The notes under the pieces are model-generated. The model saw only the letters and a list, made by a program, of their open reading frames with translations. It did no database searches and had not been told where the DNA came from. A stretch of DNA of 64,000 bases from CAWCAL01 sp963695075 (lineage in GTDB: Bacteria; Actinomycetota; Acidimicrobiia; Acidimicrobiales; CAWCAL01): assembly GCA_963695075.1 (NCBI GenBank), contig CAVOFR010000003.1, positions 496,001 to 560,000 on the forward strand, written 5' to 3'. A program made the position numbers and the translations under genes. Positions within the stretch are counted from its first letter, which is position 1, and each line of letters starts with the position of its first letter. Below are positions 31,956 through 42,182 of this stretch, piece by piece.

Positions 31956-33008
31956 TCAGGCGCCCACCTGGAGCCGGAGGCCGACGGCCTGGCTTCGGAG
32001 CCGGTCGGCCAGGCCGCTGACCAGATCGAAGACCCGGGCGGCCTGCGACGCCTGATAGCGGGCCAGACCGCACGCGGGGGTGACCATGGCCTGCGTGCGG
32101 AGCAGCACGGGATCGCAACCGCCTTCGGCCAGGCGACCCCAGACGGCCGAGAGGCTCTGCCAGTACCGATCGATGGTCGTGCCGAGCGGTTGATCGGTCG
32201 GCACCGCGCCCCAGGCCACCCAGCCGCCCCGCTGCAGGTAGCGGCCGACCTCGGGACCGGCGAAGCCCAACCCGCAGTCGAGCGGCGTGGAGAGCACGTC
32301 GGGTCCGGCCGCGATGACCGCGTTCCAGTCGGTGCTTCCGCAGCAGTGGATTCCCGTGACCGTCCCGTCGGAGAACACGTCCAGAACGGAACGCACCAGA
32401 GCCACCGTGGCCTCGGGTACGAGGGGGAAACCGGGGTGGGTCATCGAGGTCAACCCCGGCTCGTCGACGAAGACCACCGGGGTCACACCCGGGAGACGGT
32501 GGGCGATCAGACGGCTCAGCGCCGCCGCTCGGGCCCGCACGGCGTCTCCGGCGAACGGGAACGCCTGGTCGATCGCAACTCCCTCACCGGCGAGGGCGAG
32601 GCCGAACGTGACCGGCCCGGTCAGCTGGAACTTCAGGCGAGTCGGCCCCTGAGCGGATTCCGCCAGCCGTCGAGCGGCGGCGTCGACGAACGCGTGGAGT
32701 CCCCGGAAACCGGGGCCGTCCAGAGACCCCGCCTCCTGGGGATCCTTACCGCGCAGGGACGGTTCGTCGACGGTCAACGTCCCGTCTTCGTCGATCTCGA
32801 TGCCGCTGAGTCCGGAGGCCGCTTGGCCGATGATCGACTCGTGCCGATCCACAGCCGGAAGCGACGGCGCGGCGGGAAGCACGGGTGTGTGCTCGAAGAC
32901 GAACTCGCACGCATCGTCGGGGTCGTCGAGACCGAGGCTGCCGATCGCCGTGGCGGCCCCGACGGGTAGACCAGGTTGATTCACGAGCCGACCCCGCTCC
33001 ACCCACAT
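31956..33008 (-). CDS. Core MetE-like protein (cobalamin-independent methionine synthase C-terminal domain)
   Basis: Single TIM-barrel protein of 350 residues, half the length of MetE. It keeps the zinc-site pattern of the MetE catalytic domain: His and Cys in GIHCCGSTDW, and the late Cys in MVTPACGLARY. FQLTGPVTFGLAL and VVFVDEPGL also match. Standalone core-MetE proteins transfer methyl groups from non-folate donors in some archaea and bacteria, but the donor here is unknown. ATG 33008 gives the usual family length; a frame with TTG extends to 33113. It lies 33 bases from ligA and may be transcribed ahead of it. Confidence 0.78.
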   Translation of the reverse strand: MWVERGRLVNQPGLPVGAATAIGSLGLDDPDDACEFVFEHTPVLPAAPSLPAVDRHESIIGQAASGLSGIEIDEDGTLTVDEPSLRGKDPQEAGSLDGPGFRGLHAFVDAAARRLAESAQGPTRLKFQLTGPVTFGLALAGEGVAIDQAFPFAGDAVRARAAALSRLIAHRLPGVTPVVFVDEPGLTSMTHPGFPLVPEATVALVRSVLDVFSDGTVTGIHCCGSTDWNAVIAAGPDVLSTPLDCGLGFAGPEVGRYLQRGGWVAWGAVPTDQPLGTTIDRYWQSLSAVWGRLAEGGCDPVLLRTQAMVTPACGLARYQASQAARVFDLVSGLADRLRSQAVGLRLQVGA

Positions 33009-33124
33009 CGGTCCCACCAGCTGGTCATCGTCAAGTCGTTTCCTCGTCGGTCCGGCCAGCCGATCGGCTGGCCCCGCCCTACCGGAATAGCCACTGGGTC
33101 GACGGGTCGGCAAGTCTCGGAGTC

Positions 33125-34039
33125 ATGGCTTCGAGGATGGTCTGGCTTCTTCGGGTGACTTGGGTGCTCATACCACTCGCGGGCGGACCTTCGATCGGAC
33201 GGGCGTTCGGTGCGAGCTCGGCCGGTGCGACGGCCACGCTGCTGGCCTGGCTCGGGTTCGGAGTCGGACTGATCGCGGCCGCGGTTCCCCGGACGCTGTC
33301 GCTCACCGCGCTGCGCATCGTCGTTCCGGCTTCGGTCCCCCTCGGGCTGTTCGTGATCGCCCGCACCGATGGTGAGCTCGGGTCGCTGGTCGTGCTCGGA
33401 CTTGCGCTGGTCAGCACCGCGCTCGCTCTCTCGGCTGCGCTCGGCGACACCTTCGCCGATGGCTCGTCGTATGGTCCCGAGCGACGGATGCTGCTTCGTC
33501 CCCCGGCTGCACTGGCCCTCGGACTGGTTCCGTTCGCGTGGCTCCTCGTCGTGACCGGGACCGTCGCCGGACCGCTGCTCCTGGCGGATCGCCGGTGGGT
33601 CCCGGGTGCGATCGCCCTGCTGGTCGGCCTGCCGGTGGCGGCGTTCCTGGTACGCGCCCTGCACCGTCTCGCCCGACGGTGGGTGGTGTTCGTTCCGGCA
33701 GGACTGGTTCTCGTCGATTCGTTCACCCTCTGCGATCCGGTGTTGATCCCGACCGGGCGGGTCCGCGGGATGGGCCCCGCTCCGGCCGACGGCGGCGGCC
33801 ATCCCACCGACCTCACCGCCGGCGCCTCCGGCCTCGTCCTACGGATCCTGCTGGTCGACCCGCTCACCATCGCCCGTGTGACCAGGGGGGAGGAGCCGGC
33901 GGCCACCGAGTCGGTCTCCACCATCCTGTTCAGCCCCAGCCGGCCGGGCGAGCTCATGGCCGAAGCCGGGAAGCGACGCCTCCCCGGAGCGGCTCAGCGC
34001 GACGCCAACCCACCTCCGACGACGCGGTCCCGCTGGTAG
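33125..34039 (+). CDS. Hypothetical multi-pass membrane protein
   Basis: Protein of 304 residues with about six hydrophobic segments in the first 210 residues (VTWVLIPLAGGPSIG, TLLAWLGFGVGLIAAAV, RIVVPASVPLGLFVIA, LVVLGLALVSTALALSAALG, ALALGLVPFAWLLVV, ALLVGLPVAAFLVRAL). A cytoplasmic tail follows, with the motif VVFVPAGLVLVDSFTL and a basic C-terminus. No named family recognised. The 3' end overlaps mnmA tail to tail by 46 bases. Confidence 0.75.
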   Translation: MASRMVWLLRVTWVLIPLAGGPSIGRAFGASSAGATATLLAWLGFGVGLIAAAVPRTLSLTALRIVVPASVPLGLFVIARTDGELGSLVVLGLALVSTALALSAALGDTFADGSSYGPERRMLLRPPAALALGLVPFAWLLVVTGTVAGPLLLADRRWVPGAIALLVGLPVAAFLVRALHRLARRWVVFVPAGLVLVDSFTLCDPVLIPTGRVRGMGPAPADGGGHPTDLTAGASGLVLRILLVDPLTIARVTRGEEPAATESVSTILFSPSRPGELMAEAGKRRLPGAAQRDANPPPTTRSRW

Positions 34040-35037
34040 AACACCACGCTCTGCCCCGGAGCCACCCGCTCGTGGGGACGGGCCCAGACGACGCCGAGAC
34101 GCTGTTCGTGGACGGTGACCAGGCTGGCGTCCGCGACGCCGCCGTGCGCGCTGGTCTGGACCCGAACCGGGCCGTCGACGGGACCATGGGTCCAGCCGAC
34201 ATCGGTGAGCACGGTCTCGGCCACGTCCAGGTCGCGCCTGGGTCCGATCACGACTCGCCGTGCCGGCACGTCGACGTCGACGGCGAAACGCGGGTCGGCG
34301 TTGCCGGCGACGCCGAGTCCCCGCCGCTGGCCGATCGTGATCAGTTCGACCGCCTCGACGGTGCCCAGCTCGGTGCCATCGCGATCCAGAACCGTTCCGG
34401 GATGCAGCTCCATCCGCTCCTCGAGGAATCGCCGACGTCCGTCGGCCCGCGTGATGAAGCACACGTCCTGGCTGTCGGGCTTCCCCGCGGTCGGGAGCCC
34501 GACCTCGAGGGCGATGGAGCGGACCTGGTCCTTGGTCATGGCGCCGATCGGCAGGAGCAGGCTCTCGAGCTGCGCCCCGCTCAGCATGTGCATCACGTAG
34601 GACTGGTCCTTCGCGGCGTCGGCACCCCGTCCGATCCATGGTCGCCCGGCATCGTCCCGCTCGATCACGGCGTGGTGGCCTGTGGCGACGGCGTCGAAGC
34701 CGAGCTTCGCCGCCCTGGCGGTGAGTCGATCGAACTTGACGTGGCGATTGCATTCGACACACGGATTCGGAGTCCGACCGTCCGCGTGCGCCCGGACATA
34801 CGGCTCGACCACGCGCGTGTCGAAGTCCCAGCCGAAGTTGAAGACGTGGTGCTCGATGCCAAGGAGATCGGCGGACCGACGCGCGTCATCCACGTCGGAG
34901 ACCGAGCAGCAGCCGGTGTCGGACCGGCCACCCCACAGCTTGAGGGTCACACCGGTGACCTCATGACCGGCCCGCGCCGACAACACCGCGGCCACGGACG
35001 AATCGACGCCGCCCGACATGGCGACCAGCACCTTCAT
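33994..35037 (-). CDS. mnmA: tRNA-specific 2-thiouridylase
   Basis: Forms 2-thiouridine at wobble position 34 of tRNA-Lys, -Glu and -Gln. The 347-residue protein begins MKVLVAMSGGVDSSVAA (PP-loop), has the first catalytic cysteine in PNPCVECNRHVKF (about residue 92), GHHAVI, and the second in DSQDVCFI (about 188). ATG 35037 overlaps the cysteine desulfurase stop by four bases, so the sulfur donor and acceptor enzymes are co-made. The much longer open frame upstream is within the desulfurase gene and is not used. Confidence 0.95.
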   Translation of the reverse strand: MKVLVAMSGGVDSSVAAVLSARAGHEVTGVTLKLWGGRSDTGCCSVSDVDDARRSADLLGIEHHVFNFGWDFDTRVVEPYVRAHADGRTPNPCVECNRHVKFDRLTARAAKLGFDAVATGHHAVIERDDAGRPWIGRGADAAKDQSYVMHMLSGAQLESLLLPIGAMTKDQVRSIALEVGLPTAGKPDSQDVCFITRADGRRRFLEERMELHPGTVLDRDGTELGTVEAVELITIGQRRGLGVAGNADPRFAVDVDVPARRVVIGPRRDLDVAETVLTDVGWTHGPVDGPVRVQTSAHGGVADASLVTVHEQRLGVVWARPHERVAPGQSVVFYQRDRVVGGGLASR

Positions 35038-36161
35038 GGTCCGCTCCGCAGTTGCGCGACCGCTTCGGAGATCACGACGACGGCTCGGTCGATCTCGTCG
35101 ATGGTCGTCGTGTACCCGAGCGAGAGGCGGAGAGCCCCGACCGAGATCTCGGAACCAACGCCCATGGCCGCCAGAACGTGGGAGGACTGCTGCGCGCCGC
35201 TCGCGCACGACGATGCCGCGGACGCGTACACGTTCCCTCGCTCGAGGAGGAAGAGCAACGCCTCGCTCTCGACGCCGGGGATGCAGACGTGCACGATGCC
35301 GGGGAGACGCTGATCCCCCGCCGCCGCCGCGGTGTCCACCAGACCGGGGATTCGAGCCATGAGCCCGCCGCGGAGCCGATCGGCCAGATCGGCCACGCGG
35401 GCGGACTCTCCGACCCTGTCGCGGGCGACCAGTTCGATGGCGCGACCTGCCCCCACGATGCCGGCGGTGTTGTGCGTCCCGCTGCGGAGGCCCCACTCCT
35501 GGGCGCCACCCAACTGCCGGGCCCGGAGGTGGCCCCGATTGCGCACGACGAGCACGCCCACCCCCTGTGGCCCACCGAACTTGTGGGCACTGAGACTGAC
35601 CAGATCTGCGGTCGCGACCACCTCGGTCAGGTCGAGCCAACCTGCCGCCTGCACCGCGTCGGTGTGGACAGCGGCGCGGGAACGGCGACGAACGACCTCG
35701 GCAACCTCGATGATCGGCTGGAGCGTGCCCACCTCGTTGTTCGCCGCCATGACCGATACGACACTCACATCGGACTCGAGCGAATCATTCAGCCGATGCA
35801 GATCGATGCGTCCGGCATCGTCGACGCCGACGGTCCGACCACCGGTGGCTTCGATGATCCGGAGCACGGCGGGGTGTTCGACCGCCGAACAGACCGCCAC
35901 TCCACCGGCACCGTCGAGCACGCCTCGGACCGCGAGGTCGTCGGATTCGGTCCCTCCCGACGTGAAGACCACCTCGCCGGGCCGACAGCCCAGGGCCGCC
36001 GCGAACTGGTCGCGGGCGTCGTCGATGGCCCGTCGCGCCTCGCGTGCCAGGCGGTGCGCGCCCGACGGGTTGGCGAAGCCGCCCCGCAGCCACGGCAGCA
36101 TGGCGTCGACCACCTCGGAACGGACCGGGGCGGTGGCAGCGTGATCGAGATAGATGGCCAC
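35034..36161 (-). CDS. Cysteine desulfurase (IscS/NifS family)
   Basis: PLP enzyme of 375 residues that takes sulfur from cysteine as a protein persulfide. It shows MAIYLDHAATAPVRSEV at the start, FTSGGTESDDLA, the PLP lysine in SLSAHKFGGPQGVGVLVVR (about 201), and the catalytic cysteine in SASSCASGAQQSSHVLAAMG (about 318). Overlap with mnmA strongly suggests its main client is tRNA thiolation; it may also supply Fe-S assembly. The start is GTG with TAGCCT six bases upstream. Confidence 0.95.
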   Translation of the reverse strand: MAIYLDHAATAPVRSEVVDAMLPWLRGGFANPSGAHRLAREARRAIDDARDQFAAALGCRPGEVVFTSGGTESDDLAVRGVLDGAGGVAVCSAVEHPAVLRIIEATGGRTVGVDDAGRIDLHRLNDSLESDVSVVSVMAANNEVGTLQPIIEVAEVVRRRSRAAVHTDAVQAAGWLDLTEVVATADLVSLSAHKFGGPQGVGVLVVRNRGHLRARQLGGAQEWGLRSGTHNTAGIVGAGRAIELVARDRVGESARVADLADRLRGGLMARIPGLVDTAAAAGDQRLPGIVHVCIPGVESEALLFLLERGNVYASAASSCASGAQQSSHVLAAMGVGSEISVGALRLSLGYTTTIDEIDRAVVVISEAVAQLRSGP

Positions 36162-36170
36162 CCGTCAAGG

Positions 36171-36989
36171 CTATGGGACCCGCGCGTGGGCGCCTCGCGG
36201 CGGGGCGATCCGGGGCGGGCGAATGTCGTGATGGTGCTGATAGGCCGCCATCAGGCACAGGAGATAGGCCTCGGGCGTGACCATGGCGTGCACGGTGTGC
36301 CCGAGCCGGCGCTGGTAGTGGACCGCCATGCGGTGACAGATCGACAGCCGGGCCGTCGGCGTGAGCTCGAAGACCCGGAGCAGCACCCGGCGGATCTCGT
36401 GGTAGTCATCGGTGGTCAGACCGGTCGGATCCAGCGCCGCCGTGACCTGCTCGTACCCGAAGGGCACCCTGAACTCCACCGGTCGTACGTGGGGACCCGC
36501 GTTGCGCTCGCGCACGACCTGGGTGCCGGCCGCCAGGTCGCCCAACCGCTGCGAACGTGGGCTGACCAGCATGCTGAGCGCGGCGATCGAGCCGAGCGAG
36601 GCCCAGATCTCGAGCAGGGCGAGGAACGCCCGGATGGAGGAGTGCCGAAACCGCACCGGTGCCCCCTCGATCGTCACGACGCGCAGTCCCGTCGCCATCT
36701 TGCCGAACGTCTGACCCCGCCACAGCGTCTCGAGCATCGCCGGATAGACGAAGATCGCGGCGAACGCTGCCGCTATGAGGTAGGCGGCGGCGACCCAGTC
36801 CGACAGCCTCGCGATGGGGATCGCCAGGACGGCCATGGCGCCGTACAGCACGGCCTGGACGACCAGGTCGAGGACGAAGGCGCAGACCCGCGAACCGACC
36901 GTCGCCGGTTCCAGATCGAGCACGACCGCCTCGGGCGTGACGATCCCACCGAAGCTCGAGTGATCGGCAAGCCGCTGGGTATCGGTCAC
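36171..36989 (-). CDS. RDD-family membrane protein
   Basis: Protein of 272 residues with an RDD domain: the eponymous region GSRVCAFVLDLVVQAVLYG near residue 32 begins the first of about three membrane spans, and GQTFGKMATGLRVV with RSQRLGDLAAGTQVV are typical RDD motifs. A soluble C-terminal tail is rich in histidine (YQHHHDIRPPR). Starts with GTG. It is divergent from a SpoIIM-like gene across 21 bases; RDD plus SpoIIM next to MoxR/DUF58 genes is a recurrent actinobacterial set, so it likely belongs to that system. Confidence 0.87.
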   Translation of the reverse strand: MTDTQRLADHSSFGGIVTPEAVVLDLEPATVGSRVCAFVLDLVVQAVLYGAMAVLAIPIARLSDWVAAAYLIAAAFAAIFVYPAMLETLWRGQTFGKMATGLRVVTIEGAPVRFRHSSIRAFLALLEIWASLGSIAALSMLVSPRSQRLGDLAAGTQVVRERNAGPHVRPVEFRVPFGYEQVTAALDPTGLTTDDYHEIRRVLLRVFELTPTARLSICHRMAVHYQRRLGHTVHAMVTPEAYLLCLMAAYQHHHDIRPPRIAPPRGAHARVP

Positions 36990-37010
36990 GCGTCACTACG
37001 GTAGTACCCA
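36990..37010. promoter_or_regulatory. Symmetric divergent promoter (overlapping -10 elements)
   Basis: The 21-base gap between two GTG starts contains CTACGGTAG. The plus strand reads TACGGT (36997-37002) and the minus strand TACCGT (37003-36998); each is followed by exactly 8 bases and a GTG. Both transcripts would be leaderless and would compete for one RNA polymerase site. Confidence 0.55.
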
Positions 37011-38144
37011 GTGGACATCGACCGATTCATCGCCCGACACCAGCCCACGTGGAGTCGGCTCGACCAGCTCAGCGGATTGGCCGGCCGGGGGCACAGGAAG
37101 CTCACGTCGGCGGAAACGTCCGAGCTGGTCGTCCTCTATCAGCGGGTGTCCACCCACCTCGCGGAGGCGTCACACCGATTCGGCGATCCGAGCCTGCACC
37201 GCCGCCTCACCACCTCGGTCGCGGCCGCGCACAGTCGCATCTACGGCCATCGATCGTTCTCGCTGGGACCCGTCATCGCGTTCTTCTCCTCGACGTTTCC
37301 CGGAGCGATCTGGGCCACGCGACGATTCATCCTCGTCGCCGCAGCGTTCATGTTCGTTCCGGCGCTGGCCATGGGGGCGTGGCTGGCCAACTCCGAGGCC
37401 GCCCTCGATGCCGAGATCCCTCCCGAGGCCCGTCAGCTCGCCATCGAGGAGGAGTTCGAGCAGTACTACTCCTCCGAACCGGCCGGCCAGTTCGCCACCG
37501 CGGTGTTCCTCAACAATGTCCGCGTAGCCGTTCTCGCCTTCGCGGCCGGCATGTTGTGCGGCGTGGGCACGGCGTTCGTGCTCGTCCAGAACGGCCTCGT
37601 CCTCGGCCGGTGGGCCGGCGTGTTCTTCTTCGCCGGCCAGGCCGACCGCTTCTTCGGACTGATCATCCCCCACGGCCTGCTCGAGTTGACCGCGGTGGTC
37701 ATCGCCGGCGGTGCGGGACTCCGGCTCGGATGGGCGATCCTCTCCCCCGGCGATCGGACCCGGGGCGCGGCGGTCGCCGACGAGGGACGGAGATCGGCCA
37801 CGATCGTGATCGGGCTGGTCCTCGTCTTCGGTGTGGCGGCGGTCATAGAAGCCTTCGTCACGCCCAGCCCGCTCGACACCTCGGCCCGAGTCGCCGTGGG
37901 TGTCGTCGTGTGGCTGGCTTTTCTCGCCTACGTCCTCGGCCGGGGACCGGCGGCGGTGGCCCGCGGTGACGTCGGTCGACTGGGCATCGCTCCGGCTCGT
38001 TGGGAGGACGAACCGACCGCGGCGATCGAGGACTTCGCGCCGCTCCCGCCCGGCGGAGCGAACTCGCGGCCGGAAAACCCGGAACTGACCCCTCAGGCCG
38101 CTGGTTCGGGGGGTGCGGGTCCTACAGCTGACCGGTCGCCTTGA
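37011..38144 (+). CDS. SpoIIM-like (stage II sporulation protein M family) membrane protein
   Basis: Membrane protein of 377 residues. A helical N-terminal part (HQPTWSRLDQLSGL, ELVVLYQRVSTHLAEA) leads to membrane spans beginning RFILVAAAFMFVPALAMGAW, then FLNNVRVAVLAFAAGMLCGVGTAFVL and LIIPHGLLELTAVVIAGGAGLRLGW, which are the SpoIIM/UPF signature regions. The family occurs in non-sporulating actinobacteria beside MoxR operons. The acidic, proline-rich C-terminus overlaps the DUF58 gene tail to tail by 23 bases. No evidence for sporulation itself. Confidence 0.87.
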   Translation: MDIDRFIARHQPTWSRLDQLSGLAGRGHRKLTSAETSELVVLYQRVSTHLAEASHRFGDPSLHRRLTTSVAAAHSRIYGHRSFSLGPVIAFFSSTFPGAIWATRRFILVAAAFMFVPALAMGAWLANSEAALDAEIPPEARQLAIEEEFEQYYSSEPAGQFATAVFLNNVRVAVLAFAAGMLCGVGTAFVLVQNGLVLGRWAGVFFFAGQADRFFGLIIPHGLLELTAVVIAGGAGLRLGWAILSPGDRTRGAAVADEGRRSATIVIGLVLVFGVAAVIEAFVTPSPLDTSARVAVGVVVWLAFLAYVLGRGPAAVARGDVGRLGIAPARWEDEPTAAIEDFAPLPPGGANSRPENPELTPQAAGSGGAGPTADRSP

Positions 38145-39429
38145 TGTGCAGGTAGGCATCGGTCAACCGCGGAGCCAGGAAGCCGGGCGCCACGTCCACC
38201 ACCCGGACGCCATAGCCCTGGAGGACCGCCCTCAACCGGCGACGCTCGGCCCGGGCCGCCACCGCTGACGCCTTCCGGTACGCATCCTCGGCGTTCTCAG
38301 GGGTCGCGTCGGCCCAGGACTCGACCTCGGGATCGCTCACCGACCCGAAGATCACCTCGTGTCGTCGAGCGATCAGAGGAAGCGCCGGGATCAGCGACTC
38401 CTCGATGGTGGCGGCGTTGAGCTCGCCCAGGAGAACGAACAACGTGCGCTTCTTGAAGCGGGTGAGCGCTGCCAGGAAGGCCGCACGATAGTCACTCTCG
38501 ACCAGCGCCGGCTCGAGGTCGAAGATCTCGGCGGTGATGCGTCCGAGCTGACCGTGCTGGGCCGATGCGGGCACCACGGATCGAACCTCGCGGTCGTACG
38601 CGACCAGACCCACCCGATCCCCCAGCCCGGTCGCCACGGTGACCAGGCACATCAGAGCGTCCATGGCGTGCTCCACGCGCGGAACGTCGGCGACGCGTGC
38701 GGCCATCGTCCTCCCGTTGTCGAGGAGGGCGATGACGGTCTGGTTCCGCTCGGAGCGGAACGTCCGCACGATCGGCTTGCCGGCCCGGGCGGTCGCGGCC
38801 CAATCGAGTCTGCGGAACTCGTCGTCGATCGTGTACTCACGCAGCTGGTCGATGTCGGTACCGCCGCCGCGACCCTTGGCCGAGCGGAGCCCCACGTCGA
38901 GGACCCGGGCCTTCTGGAGTCGGAGCTCGGCATCGGGTCGGGAGGGGAACGCGGGGTGGACAGCGAGTCCGGTCGGTGTCTCACGACGGTACTGGCGCCG
39001 GATGAGGCCCAACGGTCCCGACAGCCGCACGACCAGCTCGCTGATCCGGAACCGGCCCCGGCGGGCCGGCATCACCGGCGTCGACACGTGGGCGCGGGCC
39101 CGGGGTGACAGCCGCACAGCGAACCGGCGATCGATGGCGCGCAGAGAGGGTGAGAGCTCGTCGGCGAACGCCACCCCGATCGGTCGACTCGTCCGATTCA
39201 GAACCGTCCATCGCAGCTCGGACCGGTGCCCGAGGACCATGACGGAGGGGAAGTCACGTTCGATCTCGACCGCGGACCTCCCCGGAGCCAGCAACCAGTC
39301 GACGCCGGCAACGACGGCGAGAGCCGCGTTGACCACGAGAAGCCCGAACCACAGCTCCCAGTCGACGAGCGCCTGCGCGATGATCAGGACCGCTGCGAGG
39401 AGCGCGAGGCGACGGGTGGGAACCGGCAT
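38122..39429 (-). CDS. DUF58 domain protein (MoxR partner)
   Basis: Protein of 435 residues with two N-terminal membrane segments (about residues 8-45) followed by a beta-rich domain and the DUF58 core: GTDIDQLREYTIDDEFRRLDWAATARAGKPIVR, in the 190-230 region. The next segment, VIALLDNGRTMAARV, looks like a vWA domain with a modified metal site (DxGxTM instead of DxSxSM). DUF58 proteins act with MoxR ATPases in metal insertion or folding of partner proteins. It directly follows the MoxR gene. Confidence 0.89.
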   Translation of the reverse strand: MPVPTRRLALLAAVLIIAQALVDWELWFGLLVVNAALAVVAGVDWLLAPGRSAVEIERDFPSVMVLGHRSELRWTVLNRTSRPIGVAFADELSPSLRAIDRRFAVRLSPRARAHVSTPVMPARRGRFRISELVVRLSGPLGLIRRQYRRETPTGLAVHPAFPSRPDAELRLQKARVLDVGLRSAKGRGGGTDIDQLREYTIDDEFRRLDWAATARAGKPIVRTFRSERNQTVIALLDNGRTMAARVADVPRVEHAMDALMCLVTVATGLGDRVGLVAYDREVRSVVPASAQHGQLGRITAEIFDLEPALVESDYRAAFLAALTRFKKRTLFVLLGELNAATIEESLIPALPLIARRHEVIFGSVSDPEVESWADATPENAEDAYRKASAVAARAERRRLRAVLQGYGVRVVDVAPGFLAPRLTDAYLHIKATGQL

Positions 39430-39430
39430 T

Positions 39431-40413
<983 letters not shown>

Positions 40414-40417
<4 letters not shown>

Positions 40418-41496
40418 GAGGTACCTCCTGGTACGTGCCGGCAGTCGCGCCGGAGATCGTCGAGTGTTCGGGCGGTGCGGACGAGGTCTGCGGCGGATCG
40501 GACCGGGCCGTCGAGAGCGGTGAGCACCACATCGGCGTCGCGTCCGGTGCGGGCCGAGATCAACTCGGCCAACACCGCGTTCGGCGCCGCCAGATCGATC
40601 GAACACAGCCGGCAGAGCTCGTCGCGGGCCGCGGCTCGCAGGGTGGCGGCGGCATCGGCCGGCTCGTCGGCATCCTGCATGAGCCCCCCGACCGCGGCCA
40701 CCAGCTCCGACCCGGCGATGCGGGCCGGCATGCTCTCGCTGACCGGCCGACCGAACCGGACCGCGGTGGCGACGGCCAGGACGCCGAAGGCGATCACGGC
40801 CTGCCACACCGACCGGTCGAACGCCGGTCCGAGCAGGTCCAGCGAGCTCTCTCCTCCCTCGAAAGGGGAGCGGGGGCGAACGAGCGCGGCCCGGGTCGAC
40901 CCGTCGGGTGTGAGCAGCGCGACGGCGAGAACGGAGTTGTCGGCCTCGTCGAGACTGCGGTTGACGAACGGGGTGGAGGATCCGACGGTTACGACCGTTC
41001 CCTTCCCGCGATCGCTGGCAACGACGAAAGCCTGTCGACCATCACCGAAACAGGACCGATCTCCCTCCTCGACCACGAGCTTGGTCCCACCGGACAGGTC
41101 CAGTTCGTCGACGCCGTCGAGCGCTTCGATGTCGCATGTCCCCCGGTCGAGGTCACCGACGAACGTTCCACCCGCGGGAGCGGCGATCGACGAGGAGCCG
41201 GCGAACACCACAAGCCGGCCGCCGGCCTCGGTCCAGGCCCGGAGCTCGCCCTCACCCCCGTCGGTACCCGTCTCTGTCAACAACAGCGCCGTGTCGTTAT
41301 CGGGTCCGGGCGTACCCTCGATCACCCTGACGCTCCCGAACCGGCCCAGCAGCTCGGTGAGGGCGCGCGTCCCGAACTCATCGGTGGAATCAGGGTCCAG
41401 CGGGGGGCCGCCGCCCCGTGACTGGCCGGCCAGCAGGACGATCAACACCAACACCACGATCAAGCCCACGCCGATGGTGGCCCCGGTGCGGTTCAT
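40414..41496 (-). CDS. DUF4350 domain membrane protein
   Basis: Protein of 360 residues with an N-terminal membrane anchor (GATIGVGLIVVLVLIVLLAG, residues 5-24) and a second span near SVWQAVIAFGVLAVATAV (about residue 250). Between them is the extracytoplasmic DUF4350 domain: DEFGTRALTELLGRFGSVRVI and LRAWTEAGGRLVVFAGS. The C-terminal cytoplasmic part is helical. DUF4350 is a regular companion of MoxR, DUF58 and DUF4129. Four-base overlaps with both neighbours. Confidence 0.85.
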
Positions 41497-42182
41497 GACG
41501 GCACCGCCTCGCCTGCCGGCGCCGGGTCGATCGCCTCGACGTCGATCCGAGCCACGAATCCACGCATCGCCGAGAGGTCCCCGGAATCGGCCGGCCTCGA
41601 GGAGTACCACACGGGATCGAACAGCTCGGTCGCCGCATCGAAGGCATCGGCGATCCCGGGAAGATCGCGCTGCACGTCGACGCGGTACTCGCCCGCGGTC
41701 CGGCCCGCGACGTCCGGGAGCAGGTCGGCCTCGACCAGGTCGGCGACGAGTGCCCGGTATTCCGCCCGGACCGCCTCCCGCCACTGGGCGGCCTGCTCGT
41801 GTCGGAGTGCCTCGCTCCGCCACTCGTCGCTCGACCGGGCCGGTTCCAGGACCACGGACGACTCGGGCTCGTCGTCCTCGTCGACGCGGGTTCGCCGGTA
41901 CCGGACGACCATCCAGATCAACAGAGCGATGCCGAGCCCGAGGAGCAGCCAGGTGATGCCGGCGCTGCCACCACCAGTACCGCCGCCGCCGAATCCGGGA
42001 TCGAGCCGACCGAGCAACTCCGCGATCTGTTCGATGATCCACTCGATCGCGCGCTCGAGCCAGTCCGGCTCGGCTCGGTCGTAGTCGGCCCCCTCGAGGA
42101 TGTCGGCCGCGGCTCGACGAACCCTGTCCGGGTCGTGCTCGTTGGGTGGGAGAGCCGGCGCGACGGCCGTGAGACGGTGCAT
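41493..42182 (-). CDS. DUF4129 domain membrane protein
   Basis: Protein of 229 residues with one central membrane span (AGITWLLLGLGIALLIWMVVRYRR, about residues 74-97) preceded by a glycine-rich linker. The C-terminal cytoplasmic domain, with EWRSEALRHEQAAQWREAVRAEYRALVADLVEADLL and AGRTAGEYRVDVQRDLP, fits DUF4129. Its start shares one base with the preceding stop, and its end overlaps the DUF4350 gene. Confidence 0.86.
   Translation of the reverse strand: MHRLTAVAPALPPNEHDPDRVRRAAADILEGADYDRAEPDWLERAIEWIIEQIAELLGRLDPGFGGGGTGGGSAGITWLLLGLGIALLIWMVVRYRRTRVDEDDEPESSVVLEPARSSDEWRSEALRHEQAAQWREAVRAEYRALVADLVEADLLPDVAGRTAGEYRVDVQRDLPGIADAFDAATELFDPVWYSSRPADSGDLSAMRGFVARIDVEAIDPAPAGEAVPS

Noticed and set aside
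37011..38144. Evidence for endospore formation from the SpoIIM-like gene
   Set aside because: SpoIIM-family proteins are common in non-sporulating actinobacteria beside MoxR genes; no other sporulation gene is present.
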